64,000 nucleotides of DNA from Diphasiastrum complanatum. Lineage: Eukaryota > Streptophyta > Lycopodiopsida > Lycopodiales > Lycopodiaceae. The notes under the pieces are model-generated. The model saw only the letters and a list, made by a program, of their open reading frames with translations. It was not told the origin of the DNA and did not search any database. Of this stretch, positions 37,501-49,500 are shown in pieces. Location: positions 25,869,285 to 25,933,284 of the forward strand of contig CM055104.1 in assembly GCA_029204225.1 (NCBI GenBank). The letters are read 5' to 3'. The position numbers and the translations under genes are program-made. Each line of letters starts with the position of its first letter. The first letter of the stretch is position 1.

Positions 37501-40500
37501 AGTGACGAGTGCCAAAGAGAAACGTGCATGGTCACGTCTTCAGTGATGAGTGCCAAAGAGAAACGTGCAAACTCTAGAAGAATCACACATCTGAGCAAAA
37601 AAAGTGGCTGCACTTGTAAAGCTATCAAAACCATCTCATCCAGAGAGACCATACCATTCAAGAGTAAAGGAAGCCTCTCAAAGTCCGTTCCAAGCTTGTG
37701 TTCGATAAGAGGAAGCTCCAAAGAATAAATCCCACGTGCCTCCTGTACGGTGAAGGTGATCAAAGATTTCAAAGACATCACCACTAACTTTTTCTTCAGA
37801 TGTGGATATAATCTAAAGAAATTTAGAGAAAAACTAATCAGATACAAGTTCGGCTTGCTAACGCACATTCTACAGCCGACTTATGAGCTTCGCAATCCTT
37901 ATACTTGCCAGCTTACAAAAATGCAAACAATGGTGTTCTCGATAAAGCTTCTCTTCCTAACTTGATATCCAAGGATATATGTTATATCCTAGTATGAGAA
38001 GGTACTATGTAGCGATGATTTGATATACAAGAGTATGATCAGGTACATATATTTATTACTCAAGGTTAAATGTACAAAAAATAATTGTTGGTTTGGTCTG
38101 AAAAGTGGAATTGCACATAAACACATTATCAGTAATTCTTATTGGACACACAGTCTGTGCTAGCTTAGGCATGCCATAATATCAATGATGACTTTCACGG
38201 GAAGTAAAACTGAAAATATCCACGGAATATGGAAACCGGGACAGCCACATCATCATGGTACTTAAAAAAACAGAAACGTACACATAAGACCATCAAGTTC
38301 ATAGCAATTTAAATATAGAAATCACACGTATTACAAATAGAGGATAAAATGATCGATTCAAACTCCAAAAATTTGTGTTCCTAGACACATGAATGCACGT
38401 TCTTCATTCTTGGTTCCTGTGAGCATTCCCAAACCTAAGAAGATGAGAACACATGGCACACACAAAAAAGGCTAGCAATGGGTTCCCCTGTCTATAGTTG
38501 CAGCATTTCCCATATCTGTCAAGAGATTTGCAACAATTTTCTGCTCAAAGTTTTATGTCCCATCCCATAGTTGCACTCTGATTCCGAAACGCGGTTCAGA
38601 ATCGCGGTCCAGAATCGCGTTTCGGATTTTTTCTAGAAACGTTCAGAATCGTGTTTTTTTATTTGTTATTTTTTATTTATTTTTGGGCAATATGGGTATC
38701 AGATGAAAGCTCTAATTAAGAGCATTATTACTGTGTAGTTATCCGTGAGGGAGTCCGTGCAGGCGTAAAGGAGTGTAGTGTAGGCCTAAACCACGCCCCT
38801 GGCAGATGCTTGCACGATGCTCCATGCCTAAACCCTAAAAAACATGGATTTAGGGCATGGAAATTGAAATTTGTGATACGGACGAAGACGGGTGAAACGG
38901 AGGTCACAGGAGTCTCCGCAGGCATGTGGAAATGCATTCTAGACTCAGACATCACCTCAATCGATTGCCTGCAAGTCATTTTGTGAAAATGGCAACAGTA
39001 CACATGCATTTGGAGTGTGGTGTTCAAATCTTGCTAGGTGTGCCGTAACGGCTGAAACTGACGCCGTAGGAATTACCATGGGCATGAAGAAAGGTGGTCC
39101 AGAGCCAAACTATGCTCGATTTGGTTGCCTACGGCTCAATGTCAACGCTTGCAAAAAATCAAGCCTACACTTACCAAATATCGAAAATTGATCGTTTCGC
39201 TCTCCACGAAGCTCAAATCCCCCTGGCACCGTGCACACCACCTTCATATCACCGAGTAGATGCCTGCCGACTATTCACATGCGAAGATCGGACGCCTATA
39301 GCTCATAAAAAAAAACTTTGCCTCCTCCACGGCTAGCGCATTTCTGGCCGCGAGGAGGAGGCCCAAAAAATAATATAGTCTGTTTTTTTTTACACGATTC
39401 GCGGTTAGAATCGCGATTCGCGAAACGCAATCCTAGCGAATCGCAATTCACTGCAACTATGTCCCATCCTTTTGAAAGCGAGCGTCTATAACTTGTATTC
39501 AAAAACATAAATGGACAACAACAAATCAACAAATGATTACTTTATACAGGAAAATTCAACTCCTTTAGATAGTTTTCTCATTCTAGTGGCAACTTGAAAA
39601 CAAATCTACTGGTGTTATACTTTAGAATCTCAGTGGTCCCTCAGATTGCAGATAATTCGCATAACAGAATTGCCCATTAAATTGCAGCTGATTTGCACTC
39701 TTTGTTACCTAGAAATCCCCTATCATTGAAAACTACAAGGAAGAACATACAGTTCAAACAGGTTCTACATGGGTCTCTTCAGTAGCTCTAAAACTTTGAC
39801 TATACCTTTCGCTGGAGCCAACTAAACTTTTGCATTTAATCAAACCACAGCTATCCAAATTGCATCATAGATATTCCAAGTGCAAAATTGGATTAGTTGG
39901 TTTTTGCTCTTTTTATCAGCTCTCGAGTCCAAGAACTAGTCTTTCAAACAATCATATCATAATCTCTCGAGCGCTAGGATGGCAAACAGTTGAGAATATA
40001 GGTTAACACTATGCTACATTGACCTCGATCTACTCTTTGGTCCCAGTGTAGACCTACAAGACCACGCATGCAAACAAGAAAGTCAGGACTGACATGCAAA
40101 TCTACAACTAGGACAAGAGCAACCAAAGAAAGAAAGATAGTTCATTTCATTTGACATATGCTATCTCTGTTGTTTTTAGCACTTTCACCACATATGTCTT
40201 TTCCAAAATCTATGCAAGTCTCTGCGAATTGTGTGTTTGGATCGTAATCTGATGCCTTGGCCTAACTTTCGTCTTTGGACCTGGCATGGACGGTCTAAGA
40301 AAGCATTAAGTTTGAACCCTGCAAGTTGTGGATCGACAGCTTGGGGGATAGTTCATTTGACATTTGTTGTCTCAGAATTCAGACTTATGTGCACTTTTTC
40401 GGCCTTCTATTCAATTTTTTTCAGAGCCACAGGCCTGCTAGCAAGCCAGCGAGCTATTCTACTCGGGCAACCGGAAATTTGGTACCATACTGGAGCTTCA

Positions 40501-43500
40501 AACTGGAATTTTCCGGAACAGCAGGTCTGAGAATTTGGGTAAAAGAGCTGAGAGGGTTCCTCTTCGTATTTTCTTTGGAAGTACAGTCCTCAGAAACAGC
40601 TAAGTCATCTTTCCCTTCCCTTGTACAGTTGTAAATGAGTCTTTCTGGCTTTTTTTTCAGAAGTTAAGGTACCTCTCTTTCAGTTCTGAAAATGACCACT
40701 CCTCAGGGACCTGATCAACCCCCGGAGAGAGGCATCGACGAACTTGAAACAGAAGCCTTGGCTTACAGTAAAGGGAAAGAACCTATGGAAATGGAAGAAC
40801 GGGAACAGTTCGCCGAAGAACTCGACGAATTGGTTACCAAGGAGCAGTTTCTCCACTTGGTAACAGAAGTGGATGAACTGAAGTTGGCATTAGCCAATTT
40901 CAAGTCCAGTGTGGATGACTCGTTCGCTGAACTCAAAGGCTTGATTTTGAGTTCCGCAAAAGGAAGCCTGCCCTCCACTTCTCAGTTGTCCCCTTCTCCA
41001 CTTCCATCAGTTTCGGGTGAGACTCTGCGGTCTCACCCAGTGTCTTTAAAGATTTAAAGCCTCCTACTTTTATTGGGGAAGAGAAGGATAGAAATGCAGA
41101 TATTCTACAAACCTTCCTCAGCAAATGGAAGAACATTCATGCTCTTAAACAGACCCCTGACCATTTGCAAGCAATTGAGGCCAGTCTTTCCTTAGGGCCC
41201 ATGGCCTATAAGTGGTGGTAAAATCTCCAGGAGACTGGGCGGACTCCCCGGTCATGGAAAGCCTTTGAAGAAGCTCTCCTAAGAGAATTCCTACCAGAGA
41301 ATGAACTTGATAGAGCCTGGGAAGCCTGGGAAAGAACAGTAATGGACAAGTCCCTAATCCAATATATCTCGTAGTACCGAGAGGCAATTTAAAAATTGAA
41401 AATATGGATGATTATCAGAAAATTAGAGGGTTTGTCCGTGGCCTCAAAGATGAATATAAAGTAGAGGTCCAAAGAAACTCGCCTACTACCCTTGAACAAG
41501 CTCTCAGATATGCTCAAATCTATGATGATTCAGTGGGTAGGAAGAGGGCGAGACAGCAGCCCCTTTCTGAGCAGCCTCCTCGGAAAGACTTTCAATTTGA
41601 AAAGAAATTTTTAAAAAGAAAGAAAGAAGATAAAATTAAAGGTAAAGCTCCTCAGAAACGCCCTTCACTCATATAGCCCTTAAAACCAGAAGATTTAGAG
41701 AAAGCCAAACAAGAACGTTTGCGCTTTGTGTGTATGGGCAAGGGACACACAGTTAGACAGTGTCCCAAGGGGCCTTTCACTAAGAAAGATAAAAGAGATA
41801 AAAAACAAGTTCATCTTGTTCAGATTGTAAGTTTCCCCAGTGACTCGGCAGCTTCCGAGATCAAAGTGTATCATGAAGATCATGAACACTGTTGCCTGCT
41901 GACCTCTGCAATGCTAGCGAGACCCTTCAGCTTTGGGCCGCATGACCTAGTACGTATGCATGGGAAAGTTGGTAACCAGTCAGTTAGAGTTATGGTTGAT
42001 GATGGGGCAACCCATAATTTCATCAACTACACCCTGGTTAAAAAACTTAAACTACCAGAAGTACCTAGTCAGCATAGGTACATAGTTTCACTAGCTAAGG
42101 GTGAAGATAAGAAAATCTGGGAAACTATGGTAAGTAATTTGAATCTTGGTATTCAAGGGTACCAAGATGAAATAAACTTTCAAATAATGCACCTAGATCG
42201 CACAGATATTGTTCTCGGGAGAGATTGGCTCTACAGTTTAGGACCTTCCCTCCACAAAACTATCAAGAGAACACCCTTAGCTTTCAGCATAAAGGCCGAG
42301 AGATCCAGTTGCATGGAGAGCATGATGTTCCCAACAGTCCTATGGTCTGCAGTTCAAAGCTTTGTCAGCTAATCGGAGACGACGACCATCAGGTATTCTT
42401 ATGTGACTTTCAGTTTATTCCTGAAGTTTCTATTTCCAGTTCTTTACAGCAGAAAATCAGTAAATTAGAAACTTTATTGTCTAAATTTAAAGATGTTTTT
42501 CCTGAAGATTTGCCACATGGTTTGCCACCTAGCAGAGAGGTAGATCATGTAATAAACCTAGTACCAGGTACAGCACTTGTTTCTAAACCTCCGTATCGGG
42601 TCAGCCGAACAGAGGATGAAGAAATAACTAGGCAGTTAACAGATTATCTTGGGAAAGGCCAAATTCAGACCAGTAGTTCACCATGGGCCTCACCAGTCCT
42701 TTTGGCGAAAAAGAAAGAGGGGTCTATGCGTCTTTGCATAGATTACAAAGCCCTCAATAAAGTCACAATTAAGAATAAATATCCTATGCCTCGAGTAGAC
42801 GAGTTGTTTAATCAGCTCGACGGGGCTAAGTTTTTCAGTAAAATAGACCTCGGATCGGGATATCATCAAGTCCGTATAAAATCGGAAGAGTCCCGAAAAC
42901 AGCTTTTAGGACTCGTCACGGTCATTATGAGTTTAAGGTGATGCCATTTGGGCTCACAAATGCTCCAGCTACCTTTATGACTTTGTTGAACAGTGTCCTC
43001 AGACCATACTTGGGTAAGTTTGTAGTCGTATTTTTAGATGACATCCTCGTCTACAGCAAAACGAGGAAGGAGCATCTAAAACACCTCAGAAAGGTGTTTC
43101 GACTGCTCAGAAAGCATAAGCTTTATGCTAAAGAATCCAAGTGTGAATTTTTCGTAGAAGAAGTAGCATATTTGGGTCACACTATCTCGTCAGATGGGAT
43201 TATAATGGACCCGAATAAGGTTAAAGACATACTCAGTTGGCTAAGGCCTCAGAATATTTTGGAACTTCAGATCTTTCTTGGTTTGGCGGGATATTATAGA
43301 CGATTTGTCAAGGAATATGCTCAAATAGCAGTTCCCATGACAAATCTTCTTAAGGGGAAGGGAAAGGAGTTCATTTGGGAGTCCGCATAGCAGGAGATCT
43401 TTGATGCTCTCAAAACAGCCTTAGCCACAGCACCAGTTTTAAAAGTCGTTGACCCCAATCAGCCATTTGTGGTCGAAACAGATGCTAGCGACTTTTGCAA

Positions 43501-46500
43501 TTGGTGTTGTGCTAACTCAGGGTGGACGACCAGTTGCGTTCGAGAGTAAAAAACTCGAGCCAGCTCAAACTAGGTATAGTGCCTATGAAAAGGAACTCTT
43601 TTCTATAGTTCATGCCCTTAAGACTTGGAGGCATTATTTGTATGGTGCCAACTTTGAGGTCCTGACAGACCATGAAAGTCCGAGATACCTTTGCAATCAA
43701 CCTGAGCTTAGAGGTCGGAAAGCTCGTTGGGCAAAGTTGATGCAAGAGTTTGATATGTCTATCAGATATAGACGGGGGAAATTCAATACAGTACCAGCAT
43801 GATGCATTCTTCTCTACTATCTGGAACTCAATCCAGAGCAGACAGTTACAAACTCCAAAACCAGTTCCCGGGGCTGGTGCCAGTTCATCAAAGAATACGG
43901 CAGCTTCCGTTGAGGATGATAATGAGTCCGAGTATACGTCAAATGACGTTGAGGATTCTGAGCCTGCATTACCCATGCAAACCCCAGTGGTTGAGGGTTA
44001 GTTGACTCGAGGATTCAAATGGAAACAGTATTCCATTCAGGATGAGTACTTGCTCTATAGAGATAGAGTATGTGTCCCCAATAAAGAGGATTATAGGCAG
44101 GAGGTCCTATATGAATGTCATGACAATCCTAGTGCGGGACACCCAGGCATACAGAAGACCTATGAGCTTCTTCGTAGGCAATTTTTTTGGCCCAGTATGA
44201 AAAAGGACGTCCAACAATATGTAACCAGTTGCCAGAAATGTCAAGTAAACAAAGCAGAGCGTTTAAAGGCAAGAGGGTTGTTGCATCCCTTAGAAATACC
44301 AGCTGGTAAATGGGAGAGTATCTCCATGGATTTTATAGTAGGCCTGCCTAAAACCCAAAAGGGTAATGATGCTATATGGGTCACAGTTGACCGTCTGACC
44401 AAAATGGCTCATTTTATTCCGACCAAAACACCATTAGAGCTCCAGAGTTAGCAAGGTTGTTTGTAGACGGGCTATTTAAATTGTACGGTCTACCTTCCGG
44501 CATAGTCAGCGACCGGGACAGTAAGTGACCTTTCCGATCTGTGGGACGAGGTGGAAGTTGTCAGGCGGGTTGCCGACAAGACCAACAAGACCGGTCAGAA
44601 AGTCGTGCACTGCCCGTATTGCCTAGTCGAATTCGCTGCGTCCCTCACTCGCCTTAAAGACCACCTGCTCGGTGCACGCGCCAAAAATGCTGCCACCATA
44701 AATGTTGCCCCTTGTGGCAGCATGTCCGTCCCCGTCAGGCAGCGACTACTGGACACCTACAGGCCACGTCTTGTGGCAGGGGAGAACACCATTTCGGAGG
44801 GTGTTCTCCGGTTTGCACTGCTCCTTATGTGGCTGACCCCGAGTTGCTGCCTACTTGGCTGGCACGCACGAGGACAGGGAGTGCATCCTCGTCCCGTCCC
44901 ACTGCCCCTCATCCCCCTCAGACAATTCCGCCACATGCACCCCCATTTGCACCCATTCTGGTGGAACCCGTCCCCTCGTGTCCGCCCGTTGCCACTGCGG
45001 TTCCACCACCACGTCCTATTGCTCGCACGCCCCTAGTTTACGATTTTCTCAAGGACTCTCCGCCACCTGAGCAGGCCCAGGATGCTAGTGACGAGGCCTT
45101 CGAGGATGTTGAGGAGATCCCTTCCTCCCTCCCTTCCCATCCGGATGACGTCCCTAGCCAGCAGTTTTCGTATCCCATGCCAGATGTTGCCCCTCCAGTG
45201 CACCCCACTTATGTTGCTGTACCCATCCCTACCAGTGCATCCCACTCTTCCCATTCCACGTCTACAGCCGATGCATCCACTAGTGCCCAGCCTGTCGCGT
45301 CATCATCCATTCCTGTCACAGTTGGTGCACCATGCTGGAGGTCCACTACCCGTCGCCCAGCAGGGAGAGCCCTTGTGCAGCAGACCATTCGCGGCACGCA
45401 TCAGCCGCACATGGTCAAAGAGGCCACACAAGCCGTGGCCAGTTTGATTTATGAGCTAAACCTTCCATTTGCCATCACCGACTCTGAGCCCTTCAGAAGG
45501 GCATTCCGCCTTGCATAGTCTGTCAGCCCTAGCTGGAGAGTCCCTAATTCAGAGGTTGTCCGCACACGCATGCTAAGAGATAGGGTCGAGTCCTTGTCTA
45601 GAGAGATGAAGCCTCTACACCGCCACTGGGCCACATACAGTTGCAGCTCCATGTCAGATGGCTGGACTGATGTCGAGAGGAGGCCGATCCTCAACATCTT
45701 GGTCTCCAGCTGCATGGGCACATAGTTTTTGAGGGCCGTGGATTGCAGTAGGGGGGGGAAGAGTCATATATGCAAAGTTCATGTTTGATGTCATCAGGTC
45801 TTCCATCCTGTCCATAGGCCCCCAGCATGTCGTTACGGTGGTGACTGACAATGCCACCAACTGCATTCAGATGGGTGCCCTGCTGGAGGCCGAGTTCCCT
45901 CACATCGTTGATACCCCCTGTGCAGTGCACGGCATAGACCTTATGATGGGGGACATAGGTGCACTTCCCTGGGTTAGAGCCATCATCCGTGAGGCCCTCT
46001 TCCTGGTGACTTTTGTCACTAGGAAGAAGCGTGTTCTTGCCATGTTCCGGGTGTTCAGCCATTTGGACCTCCGTAAGCCAGCCCCCACACGCTTTGCATT
46101 TGACTTGGTGGTCATCGACCGTCTCCAGCGCACAGCTTCTACAGATGGTTGCTAGTGATCTTTGGTGTGCCAGTACGTTTCAGCGCACAGAAGGCTCCAG
46201 GTGCAGCTAGAGGTGCACTATCACATTCAGCTGCAGCAGGTCTAGTTGGTTTGGCTTGCTTGGGGGCTGATGCGGAGGCAGATTGGGAGGATGTGGATGA
46301 CGAGTCCTCCTCCTCGGATACACAGCCCATGCCAGTTTCAGACAGGCATAGATATCGGCTGTGAGAGTCAACTCTGGGCCCTGAGTTGTCTCCGGAGCAT
46401 TCGTCTGAGTCAAAGCCAGAGCATTGATTGTGACTCTTATTTTATTTTTAGCAGTTTGATATCATGTTCCATGTTTGGCGGCCACATGGTCGAACATTGT

Positions 46501-49500
46501 ATTCAAACCATTTTATACATTATATCCAATGTTGGACATACTTTATTTGATGCACATTGTGTATGCGTTGATTTGTAAATGTGATGCTCGTTTTCAATTT
46601 TATCTCAGATTGTATGTGCGTGTGAATCGTATTTTCAATTGATTTCAACTGCAGAGATTGATAGCAGATGCACTTCACATAAATGCACCTACAAGATAAT
46701 CATTGATGTCACAACAAACTGATAGCACATGCACTCCAAACCATTATCAAAAGAGCAATCGCTACTTTTGACCCCCCCTGATAGCATTTTATAAACACAT
46801 CCATTACATTGCATTACACCAAGCGTGCGTTGCACAAAAAGCACACTATATATTAATTCAAGAGATGTATCAAAATAACATTACGTATCCCGCCATATAC
46901 GGCTGGGGCTGTTCTTTATACTATGTTAGACACTAAATGTCGCCTCATTTACTACCAAATATTACATAACAACAGTCCGCCACATACAGCTGGACCTTAT
47001 CTATTCTAAGCATTCCTACGAAATCCTCCACTGACTCCTCGCCTGGTCAGGTGCATTGTTCTGTCGCCCTCGCTCTGCCTCCTGGTTAGCCCGACGGATG
47101 GCCGCCCTTTCCCTGACCATGATGAGTTATCGTCGTGTGAAGTTCATTCCAATCTGCTCATCCAAATCCACCTCGACAGCGGATTTCTTTGCCTAGCTTG
47201 CCGCAGCATCTCTGCAATGTCTGCATCTATTTTGTGACTTTTATTGATGACTTTTCTCGTTTTACATGGATCTATCCTATGAAGGCTAAATCGAAAGTTT
47301 TTCAACGTTTCAAAGATTTTCTAGCAATGGTGGAAAATCAGTTTGGGCATTCTTTGAAGACCCTACGCACCGATCGAGGAGGGAATACATTAAGAATATG
47401 TTCGGTGCATTTCTTCGAGAAAAGGGAATTCTACATCAAATGACAACTCCCTATACGCGGTGTTGCCGAGCGAAAGAATCGCACACTTATGGAGATGGCC
47501 CGTTGCATGCTCAAAGCAAAGGGGCTGTCTCACAAGTTTTGGGCTGAAGCGGTTATAACGGCAGCATACATAAGCAATCGTTGTCCTACTAAAGCATTAA
47601 AAGTATTAACTCCTTATGAAGTTTGGTGTGGAAAGAAGCCTACAATCTCTCACTTTCGCATTTTTGGTTGTACGGCTTATGCTTTTGTTCCAAATAAACT
47701 TCGTACAAAGCTTGAGGATAAAGGAGTTACATGCATTTTTGTTGGCTATAGTAGGGAAAGCAAAGGCTATAGGCTGTTCAATTTGAGCACTAACAAGATT
47801 TTTGTTAGTCATGATGTGCATTTTGATAAAAAGAATTCATTGGATGTGGCCCCAACTCATATCTTGAAGGGGGACAGCCCACATCGTGTGAATGTTGAAG
47901 TTTTTCCAGATTTGGTACCATCTTCTATTTCTGGAGATAAGGGGCAGCAATCAACCAGTTTCGAACTGCCGAACACCTCATCAAGTTTAGAGCCTAATGT
48001 TCATCAAGAACCGCCCATTGTTGCTCAAAATCAGCCTGTAGGAACTGTTGGACAGCAAAGACCAGTTTTGGAAGATCTTGGACAGCCAAGTGCAATCTCG
48101 GAAGATCTTGGACAGCAAATTGCAAGAAGAGACATGGCTGTTGGACAGCCCAAAACAGTCCCACGGTGGCTGCTGTCGACTTTGCGGGACAACAAAGTAA
48201 GTTCATTTTATGATGGAAAGACACGTGCCTCTACAAAATCAGTGGACTATGCTGATTTTTCAGATTTTGCTCTTACATCTCATGGAGATGTTGCGGAAGA
48301 ACCTGTTTTCTATGAGCAGGCCAAGGGAGTAAAATGTTGGGAGGATGCGATGCAAGATGAGTATGACTCACTTATGAAGAACCAGATTTGGGTTCTTGTT
48401 GATCTTCCTCATGGGAAGAAGGAAATTGGTTCTAAATGGGTATACAAAATCAAGTATAAGGCAGATGGTACCATTGAAAGGTACAAGGCAAGGCTTGTTG
48501 CCAAAGGCTATGCTCAGCAAAAGGGGATTTATTATGAGGAGACTTTTTCTCCTACTGCTCGGATGACTACCGTGAGGGTAATAACCTCTTTGGCTACCCA
48601 TTTTGGTTGGTGTTTGCGGCAACTTGACATAAAGACAGCATTCCTCAATGGTGATCTCAATGAGGAAGTGTACCTTCAACAACCTGCTGGTTTTTTGGTT
48701 GAAGGCCAAGAAGATAAAGTTTGTCTTCTCAAGAAGGCAATTTATGGACTGAAGCAAGCTCCAAGGATGTGGTATCAAACGATACATGCCTACTTTTGCG
48801 ATCAAAGGTTTACTAATAGTCCTAGCGAATCTACTCTTTATGTCAAGCATACTTCAGATTATATGATCATTATTTTGCTTTATGTTGATGATATTATTAT
48901 TACGGGAACTAATGAGCAGCAGATTGATGCTATAATACTTGATCTTGGTATGGATTTTGAAACCTCAAATATAGGCCTATTGCATTTTTGTCTCACTCAT
49001 GAGTCAATTCATGCATGCCTCGATGACATCACATTGGAAAACCGATATCAAAAAAAATTTGATTGAATATCGGATCAGTGCGCACGTAATGAAAATAAAC
49101 CAAACACTAACTACAAGGGCGCGCTTTCGATATCTTCAAGGAACAAGAAGTCATGGACTGGTTTTTCCTGCTTCTGATGATGCATGTTTGGTTGGTTTTA
49201 GTGACTCGGATTGGGGTGGAGATCAAGACACTAGACGCTCTACAGACATTGCTTTTTCTATGGAAATTCTGCAATTTTGTGGTCAAGTAAAAAGCAGCCC
49301 ACTGTTGCTACTTCTTCTAGTGAGGCAGAATATAGAGCGATATTTTCAGCCACAACAGAGTGTTTATGGCTGAGAAGACTACTTATTGACATGAAGTTTG
49401 GCGAGCCCTCAGCCACTCTTATCTTGAGTGATAGTCAAAGTGCTATTGCCATTGCACGGAATCCTGTTTTTCATGCGAGGACGAAGCACATCGAGATCCA

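Larger units (their letters stand above)
40692..44525 (+). mobile_element. Ty3/gypsy retrotransposon, 3' end lost
   Basis: Gag, protease, reverse transcriptase, RNase H and integrase follow in gypsy order on the plus strand. The element stops inside the integrase core near 44525, where hAT sequence begins. No LTR was recognised at either side. Several stops and frame changes make it inactive. It lies antisense in UROS intron 1. Confidence 0.88.

Noticed and set aside
37491-37868. Minus-strand ORF of 125 codons as an independent gene
   Set aside because: Its middle is UROS exon 2; the flanks are intron sequence bounded by good AG and GT sites.
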